In this document: piece after piece, positions 33,891-42,466 of the stretch
Numbering within the stretch: position 1 is the first letter of the stretch
Layout of the letters: each line of letters begins with the position of its first letter
Assembly (NCBI RefSeq): GCF_038007465.1
Contig: NZ_JBBOXF010000001.1
Coordinates: 3,607,001-3,671,000, forward strand
Direction: 5' to 3'
From: Sporosarcina sp. FSL K6-1508
GTDB lineage: Bacteria; Bacillota; Bacilli; Bacillales_A; Planococcaceae
DNA length: 64,000 nucleotides
Position numbers and translations under genes: made by a program
Notes under the pieces: generated by a model
Seen by the model: only the letters and a program-made list of their open reading frames with translations
Databases searched by the model: none
What the model was told of the DNA's origin: nothing

Positions 33891-35294
33891 TTAATATAGC
33901 GACTGAACTGCACGGGCTTTCCGCTTGCTGTTAATCATTTCGACGAGTCCTGTTGTTGTATCCGGGGCATCATCGTGTTTGTTTTTCCCCTCCTTTTGGA
34001 ACTCGTTCATACTTTTATAGTATTCCGGCCATTTGTCTTTCCAATTGACCGGGAAATAAACGTGTTCTACGACGAACGAGGAGTTTGATAATATTCTAGC
34101 CTGTTTGTTTTTGCTTTGATGGAACCACTTGACGCTAACTTTCCTCGTCTTATGCCGCTCCCATATCATTCTTTCGACCGTACGGGCAAAACCACGTCCG
34201 CCGTTATTTGACTCGATTAACGCATCATTCACTTCGTTCGCAACAAGTAAATCCGCGGTTTTAGGTTCTGTTATTTCCATACTATCTTTCGTATAAAGAA
34301 CATCTAGCACATACAATTCTCCATTAAATTCGCCAGCAACAATTGAACACAAAAAATCACTCCCAGTATCGGCAGTGTCGGTGTACGATATGATGCGACT
34401 GAATTTATCAACAGGAATGTTGGCATACGTTTTAAATGAACTATACAGGCGCCCCTTGATATCAACCGGCTCCTGTTGGTAGTTTGCGGATGCAATATGA
34501 ATCCCCATTGCTCGAACCTTCATGTCGTAGCTATCCCTCGAGAGAACAGCTGGACATAACATTGATCCGTCATCTCGCAATGCCTTCATAAGAACATGAC
34601 GAACTGCCTTTTTTTCATCTTTAAAGTGATCAAGTGCCATTCCTGCGAGGTCATTGCTCGCCCAACGAGTCATGATTAGGATGATTTTACCGCCTTCTTC
34701 AAGACGTGAAAGCATCGTATTCGTGAACCAATCCCAGTGCTTTTCAAGCGTTAAGGCATTGTAAGCTTCGAGAGAGTTTTTAATTAAGTCATCGATGATT
34801 AGCACCGAAGCACCAAAACCAGTTGCAGTACCTGTTGGAGATGTTGCTAGGTAGTTATTGTAGCCGCCATCCAAACTCCAAAGGTTCATTGCAGCATCAC
34901 CTTGTTTAATATGCACGTCAGGGAATATGTCTCTGTAAATGATGCGTTCCTTGTCTGCCTTCTCCTCAGATATGCCGTTACGAACACCTTTAGAGAACAT
35001 TGTCGAAAGCGTCTCATTGTATGAACCCGTCATAATCTTTTCTTCTTTGTTCTGACCGAATATCCATTGCGCAAGCATGACGGCCGTTCTGGACTTACCA
35101 TGACGTGGTGGCACGTTAACGATTAACACGTCATCATCCGATTCGTAGAACGCTTGCATCTCATTGCATAGGTCGATTAAATACTGACGGTCTGCCGCAT
35201 AGAAGTCAGGCGCTAGCAAATGACAAAAATAAAAGAACTCACGGTTAGCGAGTTCCAACTTGGCCATCTGTTTTATTTTCTCTAAATCCGTCAT
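33891..35294 (-). CDS. Terminase large subunit
   Basis: This 467-residue packaging ATPase/nuclease has a Walker A-type motif VNVPPRHGKSRTAVML, a Walker B ASVLIIDDLIKN and a coupling motif (ILIMTRWASND). The nuclease domain follows with SYTDTADTGSD and DDAPDTTTGLVEM near the C-terminus. It overlaps TerS by four bases. Confidence 0.94.
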   Translation of the reverse strand: MTDLEKIKQMAKLELANREFFYFCHLLAPDFYAADRQYLIDLCNEMQAFYESDDDVLIVNVPPRHGKSRTAVMLAQWIFGQNKEEKIMTGSYNETLSTMFSKGVRNGISEEKADKERIIYRDIFPDVHIKQGDAAMNLWSLDGGYNNYLATSPTGTATGFGASVLIIDDLIKNSLEAYNALTLEKHWDWFTNTMLSRLEEGGKIILIMTRWASNDLAGMALDHFKDEKKAVRHVLMKALRDDGSMLCPAVLSRDSYDMKVRAMGIHIASANYQQEPVDIKGRLYSSFKTYANIPVDKFSRIISYTDTADTGSDFLCSIVAGEFNGELYVLDVLYTKDSMEITEPKTADLLVANEVNDALIESNNGGRGFARTVERMIWERHKTRKVSVKWFHQSKNKQARILSNSSFVVEHVYFPVNWKDKWPEYYKSMNEFQKEGKNKHDDAPDTTTGLVEMINSKRKARAVQSLY

Positions 35295-35794
35295 TTGTCT
35301 ATCAGCTTCCTAAGTTCCTCTGTTGTAAGGCCCTTAACTGGGTTATTGATGTCCATATTGCCGCTATGTTGGATATCCTGCTTGTCACGCCAGTCTTTGG
35401 GTTTACGGTTCTTGAGCCAGAAGATTTGAGCGGTCGTATCTGGATTAACTTCTTTTGTGACAATCTTTGTAACTGACATCTCATATATCCCTAGTTCGTC
35501 ACTCCAAGTTTTTTCTTGTGTAACTTCGTTGTATTGGTACCCTAGAGCCCGTTTAAGCAACGCATTCTCAACTTGACGGTCAACTACTTCCTTGCCCCTT
35601 TTTAAGGCGTCCGATATGTCCGAATACTTCTTTTTCCATTCATTCAATGTCGAACGACTAATGCCTATATTTGTAGCGATCTGTTCATCTGTTAAACCAT
35701 CGCGTGCCCAACCTTCAATCTTGATTAACCCTTCTGGATTTAACCATTCAACGAACTTCCCTCTGCTTCCACTTTTCTTTTTCTTCACATTCAA
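35291..35794 (-). CDS. Terminase small subunit
   Basis: This 167-residue protein has an N-terminal HTH (LTDEQIATNIGISRSTLNEW), a central helix pair and a DNA-packaging tail (FWLKNRKPKDWRDKQD). The TTG at 35794 is preferred since AGGTG precedes it by six bases; the GTG and ATG just upstream fall inside that site. It is the first gene of the late operon. Confidence 0.88.
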   Translation of the reverse strand: MNVKKKKSGSRGKFVEWLNPEGLIKIEGWARDGLTDEQIATNIGISRSTLNEWKKKYSDISDALKRGKEVVDRQVENALLKRALGYQYNEVTQEKTWSDELGIYEMSVTKIVTKEVNPDTTAQIFWLKNRKPKDWRDKQDIQHSGNMDINNPVKGLTTEELRKLIDK

Positions 35795-35854
35795 TGGCAT
35801 CACCTCATTATGCTAGTTGCTTAGTTTATTTTTAGGCATAGAAAAAAGCACCAT

Positions 35855-36448
35855 TTAAAGTGCTTGTAATCGCATATACTCTTCCCTTAGTTCTTCCCTC
35901 TTTTTTTCAATAACGCTAAAACAGCTGACGACCTCAGGTATAATCTCATCGATTGGATTTACTTCCATATCCCTCTTAAGCATTACTGCCATTTCACATT
36001 CATTAATCAGCTTGCCCAGGTCGGATATTTTTTTATTTACCTTATCACCTAAAACAAATACATCGGGCGAATTAACTAATGAGCTTACTTTGTTTCTTAA
36101 TATTTTCAAGTTATTCAGTTCCTGTTCGGGTATCAATTTATCCGGATAGAGACTGTTGAAAAGTCTGTACAGTTCGTCATTCAAATATTCGACAGACTTC
36201 AAATCGATTTTAATTTCTTTTATTCTTTCACCTTTTCTGTTTTCCTTGATAGTTTTACTTACACCCATCAAGGTGATTGATCCACCGATAACAGCACCAA
36301 AAAAAGCAATCACCCCGGCTATTATCGCTTCTTTATCAACAAAAAACATACTTATGATTCCTCCGCAAAGCAAAAGATTCATTAGTATTATTGATATAAC
36401 TATGATGAACGGCATCGCATTATCAACGCCCTTTTTGAATCCCTCCAA
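35855..36448 (-). CDS. Membrane protein with coiled-coil tail, unknown function
   Basis: This 197-residue protein has two adjacent hydrophobic segments at the N-terminus (PFIIVISIILMNLLLCGG and GVIAFFGAVIGGSITLMG), then a helical cytoplasmic domain. The TTG at 36448 is preferred, with AAAGAGGTG at correct distance. It stands apart between the late regulator and TerS, is AT-rich and looks like cargo. Possible roles are exclusion or membrane sensing, but no motif proves it. Confidence 0.68.
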   Translation of the reverse strand: MEGFKKGVDNAMPFIIVISIILMNLLLCGGIISMFFVDKEAIIAGVIAFFGAVIGGSITLMGVSKTIKENRKGERIKEIKIDLKSVEYLNDELYRLFNSLYPDKLIPEQELNNLKILRNKVSSLVNSPDVFVLGDKVNKKISDLGKLINECEMAVMLKRDMEVNPIDEIIPEVVSCFSVIEKKREELREEYMRLQAL

Positions 36449-36618
36449 GAAAATCACCTCTTTTACATAATACATCAAAAAGGTGTAAATCCTTTATATT
36501 TTCAAAACTACACACCATATCAAGTCCCACTGTCAGCTAACGGTATCCAGCACCTACTAGCCCTCGATTTTTCTATGACTGTGTGATGCGTAGTTTTCAA
36601 AGCACAAAGCACGCATTA

Positions 36619-36671
36619 GGGGAATTGGTAGCCGAAGTATGCTTCCGCACCTCAAGACCACCCAACTCCCC
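36619..36671 (-). ncRNA. Candidate structured RNA or stem-loop upstream of the packaging genes
   Basis: In the leftward RNA, GGGGAGTTGG pairs with CCAATTCCCC (one G-U), enclosing a 33-base interior that can itself form GGAAG/CTTC. It lies in the 273-base gap 36449-36721 after the late regulator and has no T-run at the end. It could be a small RNA, a processing site or a packaging signal near terminase. It is seen in sequence only. Confidence 0.35.
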
Positions 36672-36721
36672 GAACCTGCCTTTAAGTGTACAAATCTTTT
36701 TCAAAAAAATATATTTCTGAA

Positions 36722-37153
36722 CTAAATGCACTTTTGAACGTTTTGAACATATTGAACATTTTCCGATATTTGCTTCGCTATCGATATACTGATTCTGTTT
36801 ACATGAGTATGAGATAACCCCATGTGCCTCGATATCCACGAATGACTTTTGCCCTCTAACAGCCAATGTAGAATCTCCGCTTCTCGTTCGTCCGTGATCA
36901 CATATATGTTGCTTTGAATGAGCTTTATTTTACTTTCATACTCTGTTATCTGATCCCATCGCTTCCCTCGTCGTATCACTTCGCTAAGGACAACGTCACC
37001 AGTTACCCCTTGCGCTTTTGGCATGCCCGCCTCATCACCATACTGTGCAACCAATCCAGTTCCTGCGGATTGCAATGAATCTCTCATCATCTTGACCGTG
37101 TTCATCATCCAGTGATAATCTTTAAGCGTTCGTTCGATTTCTATCTTCTTCAC
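36722..37153 (-). CDS. ArpU/RinA-like late transcription regulator
   Basis: This is a 143-residue protein. The C-terminal region DEREAEILHWLLEGKSHSWI then RHMGLSHTHVNRISI is a sigma-70 region 4-like helix-turn-helix. Start is GTG with AAGGAGG before it. Proteins of this size just upstream of terminase in Gram-positive phages are late-operon activators (ArpU, RinA). The extreme C-terminus has a short repeat (ENVQYVQNVQK) due to a TTGAACAT DNA repeat. Confidence 0.78.
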   Translation of the reverse strand: MKKIEIERTLKDYHWMMNTVKMMRDSLQSAGTGLVAQYGDEAGMPKAQGVTGDVVLSEVIRRGKRWDQITEYESKIKLIQSNIYVITDEREAEILHWLLEGKSHSWISRHMGLSHTHVNRISISIAKQISENVQYVQNVQKCI

Positions 37154-37168
37154 CAGGACCCCTCCTTG

Positions 37169-37215
37169 TGTTATACTAATCCCGCCGAGGACAGGAGGGT
37201 TTCCTGTCTTTTTTT
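37169..37215 (+). ncRNA. Short rightward promoter-terminator unit 1
   Basis: An extended -10 (TG-T-TATACT, 37169-37177) is followed only 12 bases later by GACAGGA...TCCTGTC and seven T. The hairpin is oriented rightward, against all genes nearby. The unit could make a very small antisense RNA or stop antisense transcription entering the late regulator. See two similar units near 46928 and 47666. Confidence 0.45.
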
Positions 37216-37495
37216 ATTCCCTACTGAACTTGTAATCTAGACCGAACCTCTCGTTAATTTCATGCAAGTAAACCTCTAATTCTAAAAGTCCCCGGTCATA
37301 TTCGCTTTGTCCTTTCATATAATCAAAATTCACTTTTGTTCCGCTTGCATTCGGTTTGAGCCATTTCGTTGGTTTGTTTCCGTCATTTAGCATGAATAAC
37401 CAAAACTGAGCTTTCGTTTTTGCGTACTCTTCCTCACTCAACTTGTTTGTCATGTTTTTAAATACTTTTTGACCACTTATAAGATCTATCTTCAT
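37214..37495 (-). CDS. Hypothetical early-region protein
   Basis: This 93-residue protein reads LSEEEYAKTKAQFWLFMLND, then a C-terminal DRGLLELEVYLHEINERFG. RBS is AAAGGATGATAG. No motif is recognised. It is part of the leftward early operon. Confidence 0.6.
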   Translation of the reverse strand: MKIDLISGQKVFKNMTNKLSEEEYAKTKAQFWLFMLNDGNKPTKWLKPNASGTKVNFDYMKGQSEYDRGLLELEVYLHEINERFGLDYKFSRE

Positions 37496-37509
37496 CCGCT
37501 ATCATCCTT

Positions 37510-37725
37510 TCATTGCCCAAATATCCCCGTCCCTCTATCCTTAATCGCACCAGCTTCAGCCCGATCAATAATCAGCAGGGTTATATCCAAATTCTTTCTT
37601 TTCATCGCCCTAGCAATCGTAGAAAGACTTGCCCCGTCTTCCCACATTTCATAAAACTTGTCCAATTCCCGCTGTTTAAATATCGGATTCAGATTGATCC
37701 GATCGTCGTCGAAAAGATAATGCAT
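37510..37725 (-). CDS. Small HTH-like protein
   Basis: This 71-residue protein has MWEDGASLSTIARAMKRKNL, which reads like the first helices of a DNA-binding HTH. The ATG at 37725 is chosen for its GGAGGAAGGGC RBS. It may be an early regulator, but the family is not recognised. Confidence 0.6.
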   Translation of the reverse strand: MHYLFDDDRINLNPIFKQRELDKFYEMWEDGASLSTIARAMKRKNLDITLLIIDRAEAGAIKDRGTGIFGQ

Positions 37726-37747
37726 GCCCTTCCTCCGTTTGTGTTCG

Positions 37748-38128
37748 TTATTCCACATCTTTCAATGCTTGACGTGCAACCACATAACATTTATCTAAAT
37801 ATCTTGATTGGTTATCGTGTTTAGCTAATTCGAATACTTCCTTCAATGCTTCACACAATTGCTCGTTTTCTTGCTCTTTTTCTTCGATTATTTTAATTGC
37901 TTCATTGTTCAATGCAGTTTTTATTCCTTTTTGCCCCTCTAATAATTTGATGTTTCTTTCCAACTCCGGAATCCGTTCAGCTTGTTCGATAAGCCAGGAA
38001 ACGTCCTTCATGATTTCGTCTACATTCGGATCGGGCCAAGGTTTCTTTGTAGCCAAATCCTTAATTGCTAGACAGATATCAGCTTCTCTTATCAAATTTA
38101 GTCTTTGTTCCGCATTCGTTTCAGTCAT
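37748..38128 (-). CDS. Hypothetical coiled-coil protein
   Basis: This 126-residue protein is strongly helical (ERIPELERNIKLLEGQKG and IIEEKEQENEQLCEALKEVF). The ATG at 38128 has GAGGGGGAGAATGGG before it and overlaps the next upstream gene by four bases. Function is unknown. Confidence 0.62.
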   Translation of the reverse strand: MTETNAEQRLNLIREADICLAIKDLATKKPWPDPNVDEIMKDVSWLIEQAERIPELERNIKLLEGQKGIKTALNNEAIKIIEEKEQENEQLCEALKEVFELAKHDNQSRYLDKCYVVARQALKDVE

Positions 38129-38283
38129 CCCATTCTCCCCCTCGCAAATATACAAATCATCCTCTTAACCAACGGATCACCCTTACCAACCCGAACCCTC
38201 TTCACAACTTCACTATCCATCGGCAAACTCCCAAGATAAGCAAGTCTAGCCGCAGCCCTTTGTATTGTTTTTTGGTTGTTCAT
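38125..38283 (-). CDS. Small hypothetical protein
   Basis: This 52-residue frame begins MNNQKTIQRAAARLAYLGSLP. The ATG at 38283 is chosen because AAAGGAGCACCGTC precedes it. It is basic, with no known family. It overlaps the coiled-coil gene by four bases. Confidence 0.55.
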   Translation of the reverse strand: MNNQKTIQRAAARLAYLGSLPMDSEVVKRVRVGKGDPLVKRMICIFARGRMG

Positions 38284-38323
38284 GACGGTGCTCCTTTGTG
38301 TCACATAATGGTCGAACGGCGAA

Positions 38324-38638
38324 TCAAACATGATCGCCACAAACGCAACATTCTGTATGTGATGGCTCTTTTACATAATCTTCTCCCGCCATTGTTGTCC
38401 AAACTGTATCGGTTATTGGGTGATGACATTTCCCCGATTCTACAAACCGTTTATGTCTTTCGCCTTTGCGTTCATTTTCGTACTTACAACGTGAACAGGA
38501 GATGTATTCATCAGCCGCGAGTTCTCCCATAAACTTAAAAACCAGTCTTTTAAGATAATAAACTTCACCTCTTGCGAATGACTTATTGCAATAAATACAA
38601 GTGCGTTTTAATTTGCGTGACGCAATTTTACGCTTCAT
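38324..38638 (-). CDS. Small zinc-finger-like protein
   Basis: This 104-residue protein has cysteine pairs CIYC (residues 14-17), CSRC (about 48-51), and CCVCGDHV at the C-terminus, with histidines between. It is a likely zinc-binding protein of the early region. Function is unknown. Confidence 0.65.
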   Translation of the reverse strand: MKRKIASRKLKRTCIYCNKSFARGEVYYLKRLVFKFMGELAADEYISCSRCKYENERKGERHKRFVESGKCHHPITDTVWTTMAGEDYVKEPSHTECCVCGDHV

Positions 38639-38691
38639 AAACTCACTCCCTTTGCTTCGCCTTATGTGTCTTATTTCAAACGGAATGCGTC

Positions 38692-39060
38692 TTACCCTAA
38701 ATCCACATTTTCAATAGGTGGCATAGCGCCTAACATTTCAAACGACGCCTTTTTCATCCGTTCGAACTCCCGATCAAAATTCTTACTACCGGACATTATT
38801 TCAGCTATCCGTTCACCTACCACGTGTAGATAATTGATGTACCCCTCTTTCGTAGCGGCAACTAACCACGTTAATGGGTCTATCTGATATTCGAATAGTT
38901 TGGTACCTGTGGTGATTTCTGACACGTTTATTTTTTTCCCTTTTGGCGTGGCGCAAAATTGATACTCACCGACTTTTATTTCATGCCCAACCGCATTTAC
39001 CCATCTATCGGGATAAGCTAACCAAAATGCCTGTGCTTGCTCATTTACGATAATATTCAT
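38692..39060 (-). CDS. Hypothetical early-region protein
   Basis: This 122-residue protein starts MNIIVNEQAQAFWLAYPDRW, with a central YQIDPLTWLVAATKEGYINY. The ATG at 39060 is chosen because AAGGAGTGAGAGGA precedes it. No motif is recognised. Confidence 0.6.
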   Translation of the reverse strand: MNIIVNEQAQAFWLAYPDRWVNAVGHEIKVGEYQFCATPKGKKINVSEITTGTKLFEYQIDPLTWLVAATKEGYINYLHVVGERIAEIMSGSKNFDREFERMKKASFEMLGAMPPIENVDLG

Positions 39061-39085
39061 TCCTCTCACTCCTTCGCTTAATGTG

Positions 39086-39214
39086 TCAACCGCGCCACAG
39101 TTCCCAACCTTCTCGCTGCAGCCGTTTCAGCTCCTTGCCCCAAAGGGGCTCATAGGACCAAACCTTATGGCCACTTTCCCATCGATACAACAGTCGCCAC
39201 GGACGTTGGTTCAT
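39086..39214 (-). CDS. Small tryptophan-rich protein
   Basis: This 42-residue frame begins MNQRPWRLLYRWESGHKVW and continues YEPLWGKELKRLQREGW. The ATG overlaps the stop of the upstream gene (ATGA), so it is translated by coupling. It contains six tryptophans. Function is unknown. Confidence 0.55.
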   Translation of the reverse strand: MNQRPWRLLYRWESGHKVWSYEPLWGKELKRLQREGWELWRG

Positions 39215-39441
39215 ACCGCATTCCGCCGACGCATGACCACAATGTATTTCCCACGTTCTTCACGCTCGGCGAATGCAGTTTTCGACCTACCCACACTATT
39301 AGTTCTTTTGTAAATTGCTACCGAACGGGATTCAGAACCTTCCGTAACAACTTCGAATCCCTTCACAATCAGTTCAGCTACTCGCCGTTTAACTTCGGTC
39401 TCATCAATACCAGTGACTTTCGTTGTGAAATACTCGCCCAT
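39211..39441 (-). CDS. Small hypothetical protein
   Basis: This 76-residue basic protein has the segment DETEVKRRVAELIVKGFEVV, predicted as alpha/beta. A GGGGATGAGGGA RBS precedes it. It lies between RecU and the Trp-rich gene. Function is unknown. Confidence 0.58.
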   Translation of the reverse strand: MGEYFTTKVTGIDETEVKRRVAELIVKGFEVVTEGSESRSVAIYKRTNSVGRSKTAFAEREERGKYIVVMRRRNAV

Positions 39442-39453
39442 TCCCTCATCCCC

Positions 39454-39966
39454 TTAACATGATTTAAGATAATGCAGTACGTACCCCTTATCACTTTTAA
39501 TCAAGTCACAATTCATAAAGAAAAACGGATGCGGTATGGATTTCCTGCCGCCTTTTCTAGCATCCTCCCAATACATTTCTAGCGTTTTGAAAGGTAAAAG
39601 GTATACTTCATCATGTTTCGTAAATTGAACAAGCAAGAACGACCAAGCGCCTTTCTGATACCAAGATTTCAACAACTCATATTGATGTTCTGAAATATTT
39701 TCTAACGGGAAACTAGTTTTGCTAGATGTTTCTTTCGCGTCGAACACGATTGCTCTGCCATCATGAACTCCTGAGTAATCAACCCACTCCGGTTTCTGTG
39801 TGTACCCAGTGACTTTCCCCCGGACGTTACTTTGTATCTGCACAGGTGTCGGGATCTTACGAATGTCCGCAACACCCTTATTGCGATACTGCTGATTTGT
39901 CATGTCTATCAATCTTTCAAGCCCAGCTCCACGGTTAGCGTGGGAACGACTATATGGCTTCCTCAA
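39454..39966 (-). CDS. recU: RecU-like Holliday junction resolvase
   Basis: This 170-residue nuclease has NRGAGLERLIDMTNQQY, the catalytic block VDYSGVHDGRAIVFDAKET (Asp...Glu-X-Lys type), and C-terminal FFFMNCDLIKSDKGYVLHYL. These match RecU, which resolves recombination junctions. The start is TTG with GAGGTGGCGG before it. It may prepare replicating phage DNA for packaging. Confidence 0.9.
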   Translation of the reverse strand: MRKPYSRSHANRGAGLERLIDMTNQQYRNKGVADIRKIPTPVQIQSNVRGKVTGYTQKPEWVDYSGVHDGRAIVFDAKETSSKTSFPLENISEHQYELLKSWYQKGAWSFLLVQFTKHDEVYLLPFKTLEMYWEDARKGGRKSIPHPFFFMNCDLIKSDKGYVLHYLKSC

Positions 39967-40124
39967 ACCGCCACCTCTTTCTCAACAACCTCATCAAGCG
40001 TAATTTGAATTCTCTCAAACTCCGCATCTTCTGCACCCTGTTTTTTCATACAGACAGGACCGTAACCATCATCGATTGACTTCTGTGTTTTAAGTTCTCT
40101 GCCGCAACGATTACATGCGTCCAT
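39963..40124 (-). CDS. Small zinc-ribbon protein (DUF6011-like)
   Basis: This 53-residue protein reads MDACNRCGRELKTQKSIDDG, then YGPVCMKK. The CxxCGRxL...GxGPxCxxK pattern is typical of small phage zinc proteins. The ATG at 40124 is preferred for the GGAGGGATACTA before it. It overlaps recU by four bases and dut by one. Confidence 0.7.
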   Translation of the reverse strand: MDACNRCGRELKTQKSIDDGYGPVCMKKQGAEDAEFERIQITLDEVVEKEVAV

Positions 40125-40654
40125 TAGTATCCCTCCGCTTGTCTTGTGTGATTGATTTCGTTTTTCGCGTAGTAAGCTGATTCGATTTGATCCCATGTGA
40201 AGCCAAGCATTTCACCAAGATAGACGAATGACTGAATCAGTTCTAAGCAGTAATCGTCATCCCGTAATCCCAACGTATAATCCATAACGCGCATAAATTG
40301 GTTTGCAATATCGGATTCTTTGTATTGAGGATTTAAAGATCCGTATTCAAATCGCTTTATGCCCACTTCCAACCCAATCGACAAGATAAAATGCAGACAG
40401 TCAACGTATTCTTCGAGCAGTGGGTTTTTATAATATTCATCTGCAGTTTCGCCCTCTCGGTTAATTACGCAGCTCCTCGGCTCCCTGTCCTCACTCCAAA
40501 ACTTAAAGCCACGCCATTCATTCGCGCATTCACCCAATTCAACCTGTAAAGCAAGAATCTTCTCGGGAAGCGTGTCGCGTCCTTCTAGCCCTTTTTCACG
40601 TACAATCCGTTCATCCAGCACCTTCTGCATTTCAAATAATTTTGTTAAATCCAC
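40124..40654 (-). CDS. dut: dUTP diphosphatase, dimeric MazG-like type
   Basis: This 176-residue enzyme hydrolyses dUTP and keeps uracil out of phage DNA. The motifs are LQVELGECANEWRGFKFW and LLEEYVDCLHFILSIGLEVG, with the Glu/Asp metal ligands of the all-alpha dUTPase family. Start is GTG. It overlaps the repeat protein upstream by 23 bases. Confidence 0.9.
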   Translation of the reverse strand: MDLTKLFEMQKVLDERIVREKGLEGRDTLPEKILALQVELGECANEWRGFKFWSEDREPRSCVINREGETADEYYKNPLLEEYVDCLHFILSIGLEVGIKRFEYGSLNPQYKESDIANQFMRVMDYTLGLRDDDYCLELIQSFVYLGEMLGFTWDQIESAYYAKNEINHTRQAEGY

Positions 40655-41126
40655 TATTTACGCCCCGTTCCCTGTGATATTTTCTAGTTCCTTCTCCAAC
40701 ACGTTTTACCCGTTCCGCTTCAGTCATTTTCGGAGTATGCAGCGCTTTTTCTTCCGTCCAACCCATCTTTGTTATCCGCATGTTCACTGTGTTAGGCGTT
40801 AAATTATTCGTTTTCATAACTTCTAATTGCCGTTCCGTCCATCTTCCGTTACTAAGTTTTTGCGTCGCCGCTTTTTCCTCCGACCATCCATCATTTTTAA
40901 TTCGATGGTAAAACCGAGTACGTGATACGCCGTTCTTCGTAGCAATTTCTTCCCACTTCTCCCAAACTAACTTGAAAGAAGAACTCTTTCGCATCGGTTG
41001 CGTAACCGCGCGATCAACGTCCCATCCGTAATCCCGCACACGTTGTTCTAACGCTTTATTGTTAATCCCGTTATTTTCTGCAGTAATATAATCCTTTGGC
41101 GTGATGTAGTCGTATCGTTTTTCCAA
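40632..41126 (-). CDS. Protein with three HTH-like GW repeats
   Basis: This 164-residue protein is built from three similar units of about 45 residues. Examples are NNGINNKALEQRVRDYGW, TKNGVSRTRFYHRIKNDGWS and NNLTPNTVNMRITKMGWTEE; each ends in (E/D)x(K/R)Ax(T/H). Similar units occur in phage homing-nuclease-associated modules, so DNA binding is likely, but no nuclease domain is present. The TTG at 41126 is chosen because AAAGGGTG lies before it. Confidence 0.65.
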   Translation of the reverse strand: MEKRYDYITPKDYITAENNGINNKALEQRVRDYGWDVDRAVTQPMRKSSSFKLVWEKWEEIATKNGVSRTRFYHRIKNDGWSEEKAATQKLSNGRWTERQLEVMKTNNLTPNTVNMRITKMGWTEEKALHTPKMTEAERVKRVGEGTRKYHRERGVNSGFNKII

Positions 41127-41155
41127 TTCGATCACCCTTTCAAAGTTTCATAGTT

Positions 41156-41650
41156 TTAGAACGGCAAATCATCATCCGATACCTCTATCGGTCCGCCATT
41201 CGTCGAAAATGGGTCTTCTGATGTCGTTTCCCGTCGATTCTGAGCGTTCTGTTGTTGATTCTGAGTATTTGTCTGCCCCGACTGATTAGGGCCGTTAGAT
41301 TGATTGCTAGACTCGTTTTTCGCATTACCGTTTCTCGGTTCTAGAAATTGAACTGAATCTGCAACAATTTCTGTCGTATAAACGCGCTTGCCATCCGTTC
41401 CCTCGAAACTGCCGGTTTGAATTCTCCCATCCAAACCGACCAGACTGCCTTTCTTCAAGAAGTTCGCAACGTTTTCAGCCTGTTTTCTCCAAGCGACGCA
41501 ACTGATAAAATCTGCTTCTTGCTCGCCAGCTGCGTTTTTGAATGCTCTGTTGACCGCGAGGGTGAAGCGTGTGACGGCAATTCCTGTTTGCGTATGCTTG
41601 AGTTCAGGATCCTTTGTGAGACGGCCGACAAGAACTGTGCGGTTAATCAA
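41156..41650 (-). CDS. ssb: Single-stranded DNA-binding protein
   Basis: This 164-residue protein has a full OB-fold (INRTVLVGRLTKDPELKHTQ, then ADFISCVAWRKQAENVANF), a Gln/Asn/Ser-rich linker, and the acidic tip SDDDLPF that recruits partners. The TTG at 41650 is strongly supported because it overlaps the upstream stop (TTGA) and GGGAGTG lies six bases before it. Confidence 0.95.
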   Translation of the reverse strand: MINRTVLVGRLTKDPELKHTQTGIAVTRFTLAVNRAFKNAAGEQEADFISCVAWRKQAENVANFLKKGSLVGLDGRIQTGSFEGTDGKRVYTTEIVADSVQFLEPRNGNAKNESSNQSNGPNQSGQTNTQNQQQNAQNRRETTSEDPFSTNGGPIEVSDDDLPF

Positions 41651-41808
41651 GGCGTACACTCCCATCTTTCAATAACTTCGCCTAATTTTTCATAAGCGCC
41701 CTTGTAAGGTTCTTTAAGTTCTTCAACGGGACAATCAAATAATGATCGAGCGAAACCTTTTATAGTTTCACGAGCCGCTTTCAACTCTTCCAATTCCTCC
41801 CACGTCAT
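41647..41808 (-). CDS. Small hypothetical protein
   Basis: This is a 53-residue helical frame (MTWEELEELKAARETIKGF, then VIERWECTP). It overlaps the YopX-like gene upstream and ssb downstream by four bases each. Such packing supports real translation. Function is unknown. Confidence 0.6.
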   Translation of the reverse strand: MTWEELEELKAARETIKGFARSLFDCPVEELKEPYKGAYEKLGEVIERWECTP

Positions 41809-42326
41809 TCCGCCACCTCCAGCAACTCCGGATTTTCGAACTGATTCCCGATAATTTCTGCATATCTCGGATAGATTTTGACCGCACTTTTCTTTTCCAC
41901 TAATTCATTTTCGTCGCTGTACTTCTGGACTTTCGCTAGTACAAATCCCTCGGACGGTCGGTAATGCACAACACCTCTGAAGTGACCACTGTCGGAGATT
42001 TCGTAATCCATTGCTCCTAGCGTGACAGGGTGATAGATTGTATTGCCTATTTCGAAATCGCGTTTCAATACATGACCCTCGTAAATCTTTTTGCCGCCTT
42101 TATCTTTCAATCCAGTAAACTGTCCAATCGATTTCGGATGAACCGATATCCAACTTGTGGGATTGATATACTCGTCTGTTACATCTTCAATATCACCGAC
42201 AATATAAGGTTTTCCTTCGTTTGTAATCAGATTGCCAAACACCCAACCGTTTGCATGCACGACCCCTATCATGTCTAAGTAGTCGATTTCTAAGGTGGAT
42301 TTACCACGAAATTTAATCTCCCTCAT
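41805..42326 (-). CDS. YopX-like protein
   Basis: This 173-residue protein begins MREIKFRGKS and contains WVFGNLI, DPTS-like and VHPKSIGQFTGLKDKGGKKI blocks, ending EIIGNQFENPELL. It is a good match to the YopX family common in Gram-positive phage replication regions. The function is unknown. Confidence 0.85.
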   Translation of the reverse strand: MREIKFRGKSTLEIDYLDMIGVVHANGWVFGNLITNEGKPYIVGDIEDVTDEYINPTSWISVHPKSIGQFTGLKDKGGKKIYEGHVLKRDFEIGNTIYHPVTLGAMDYEISDSGHFRGVVHYRPSEGFVLAKVQKYSDENELVEKKSAVKIYPRYAEIIGNQFENPELLEVAE

Positions 42327-42466
42327 TCCGCCACCGCCCTTTGCACTGCTAGTAAACTAACAAGAGACCGATAGTCCATCCCATACAACGACTCACCATA
42401 TCGACCACTAGTAACATTCAGTGCAACCAATTGTTCGATGATATATTTCTCAGCAGATTTATTCAT
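42323..42466 (-). CDS. Small hypothetical protein
   Basis: This is a 47-residue frame (MNKSAEKYIIEQLVALNVTS). It overlaps both neighbours by four bases, which supports translation by coupling. It resembles short helical Fur-regulated-like phage proteins only in size. Function is unknown. Confidence 0.58.
   Translation of the reverse strand: MNKSAEKYIIEQLVALNVTSGRYGESLYGMDYRSLVSLLAVQRAVAE

Noticed and set aside
36597..36866. 89-codon leftward frame overlapping the late regulator
   Set aside because: It uses another frame of the HTH gene and of the structured gap; cysteine pairs looked tempting but there is no RBS.
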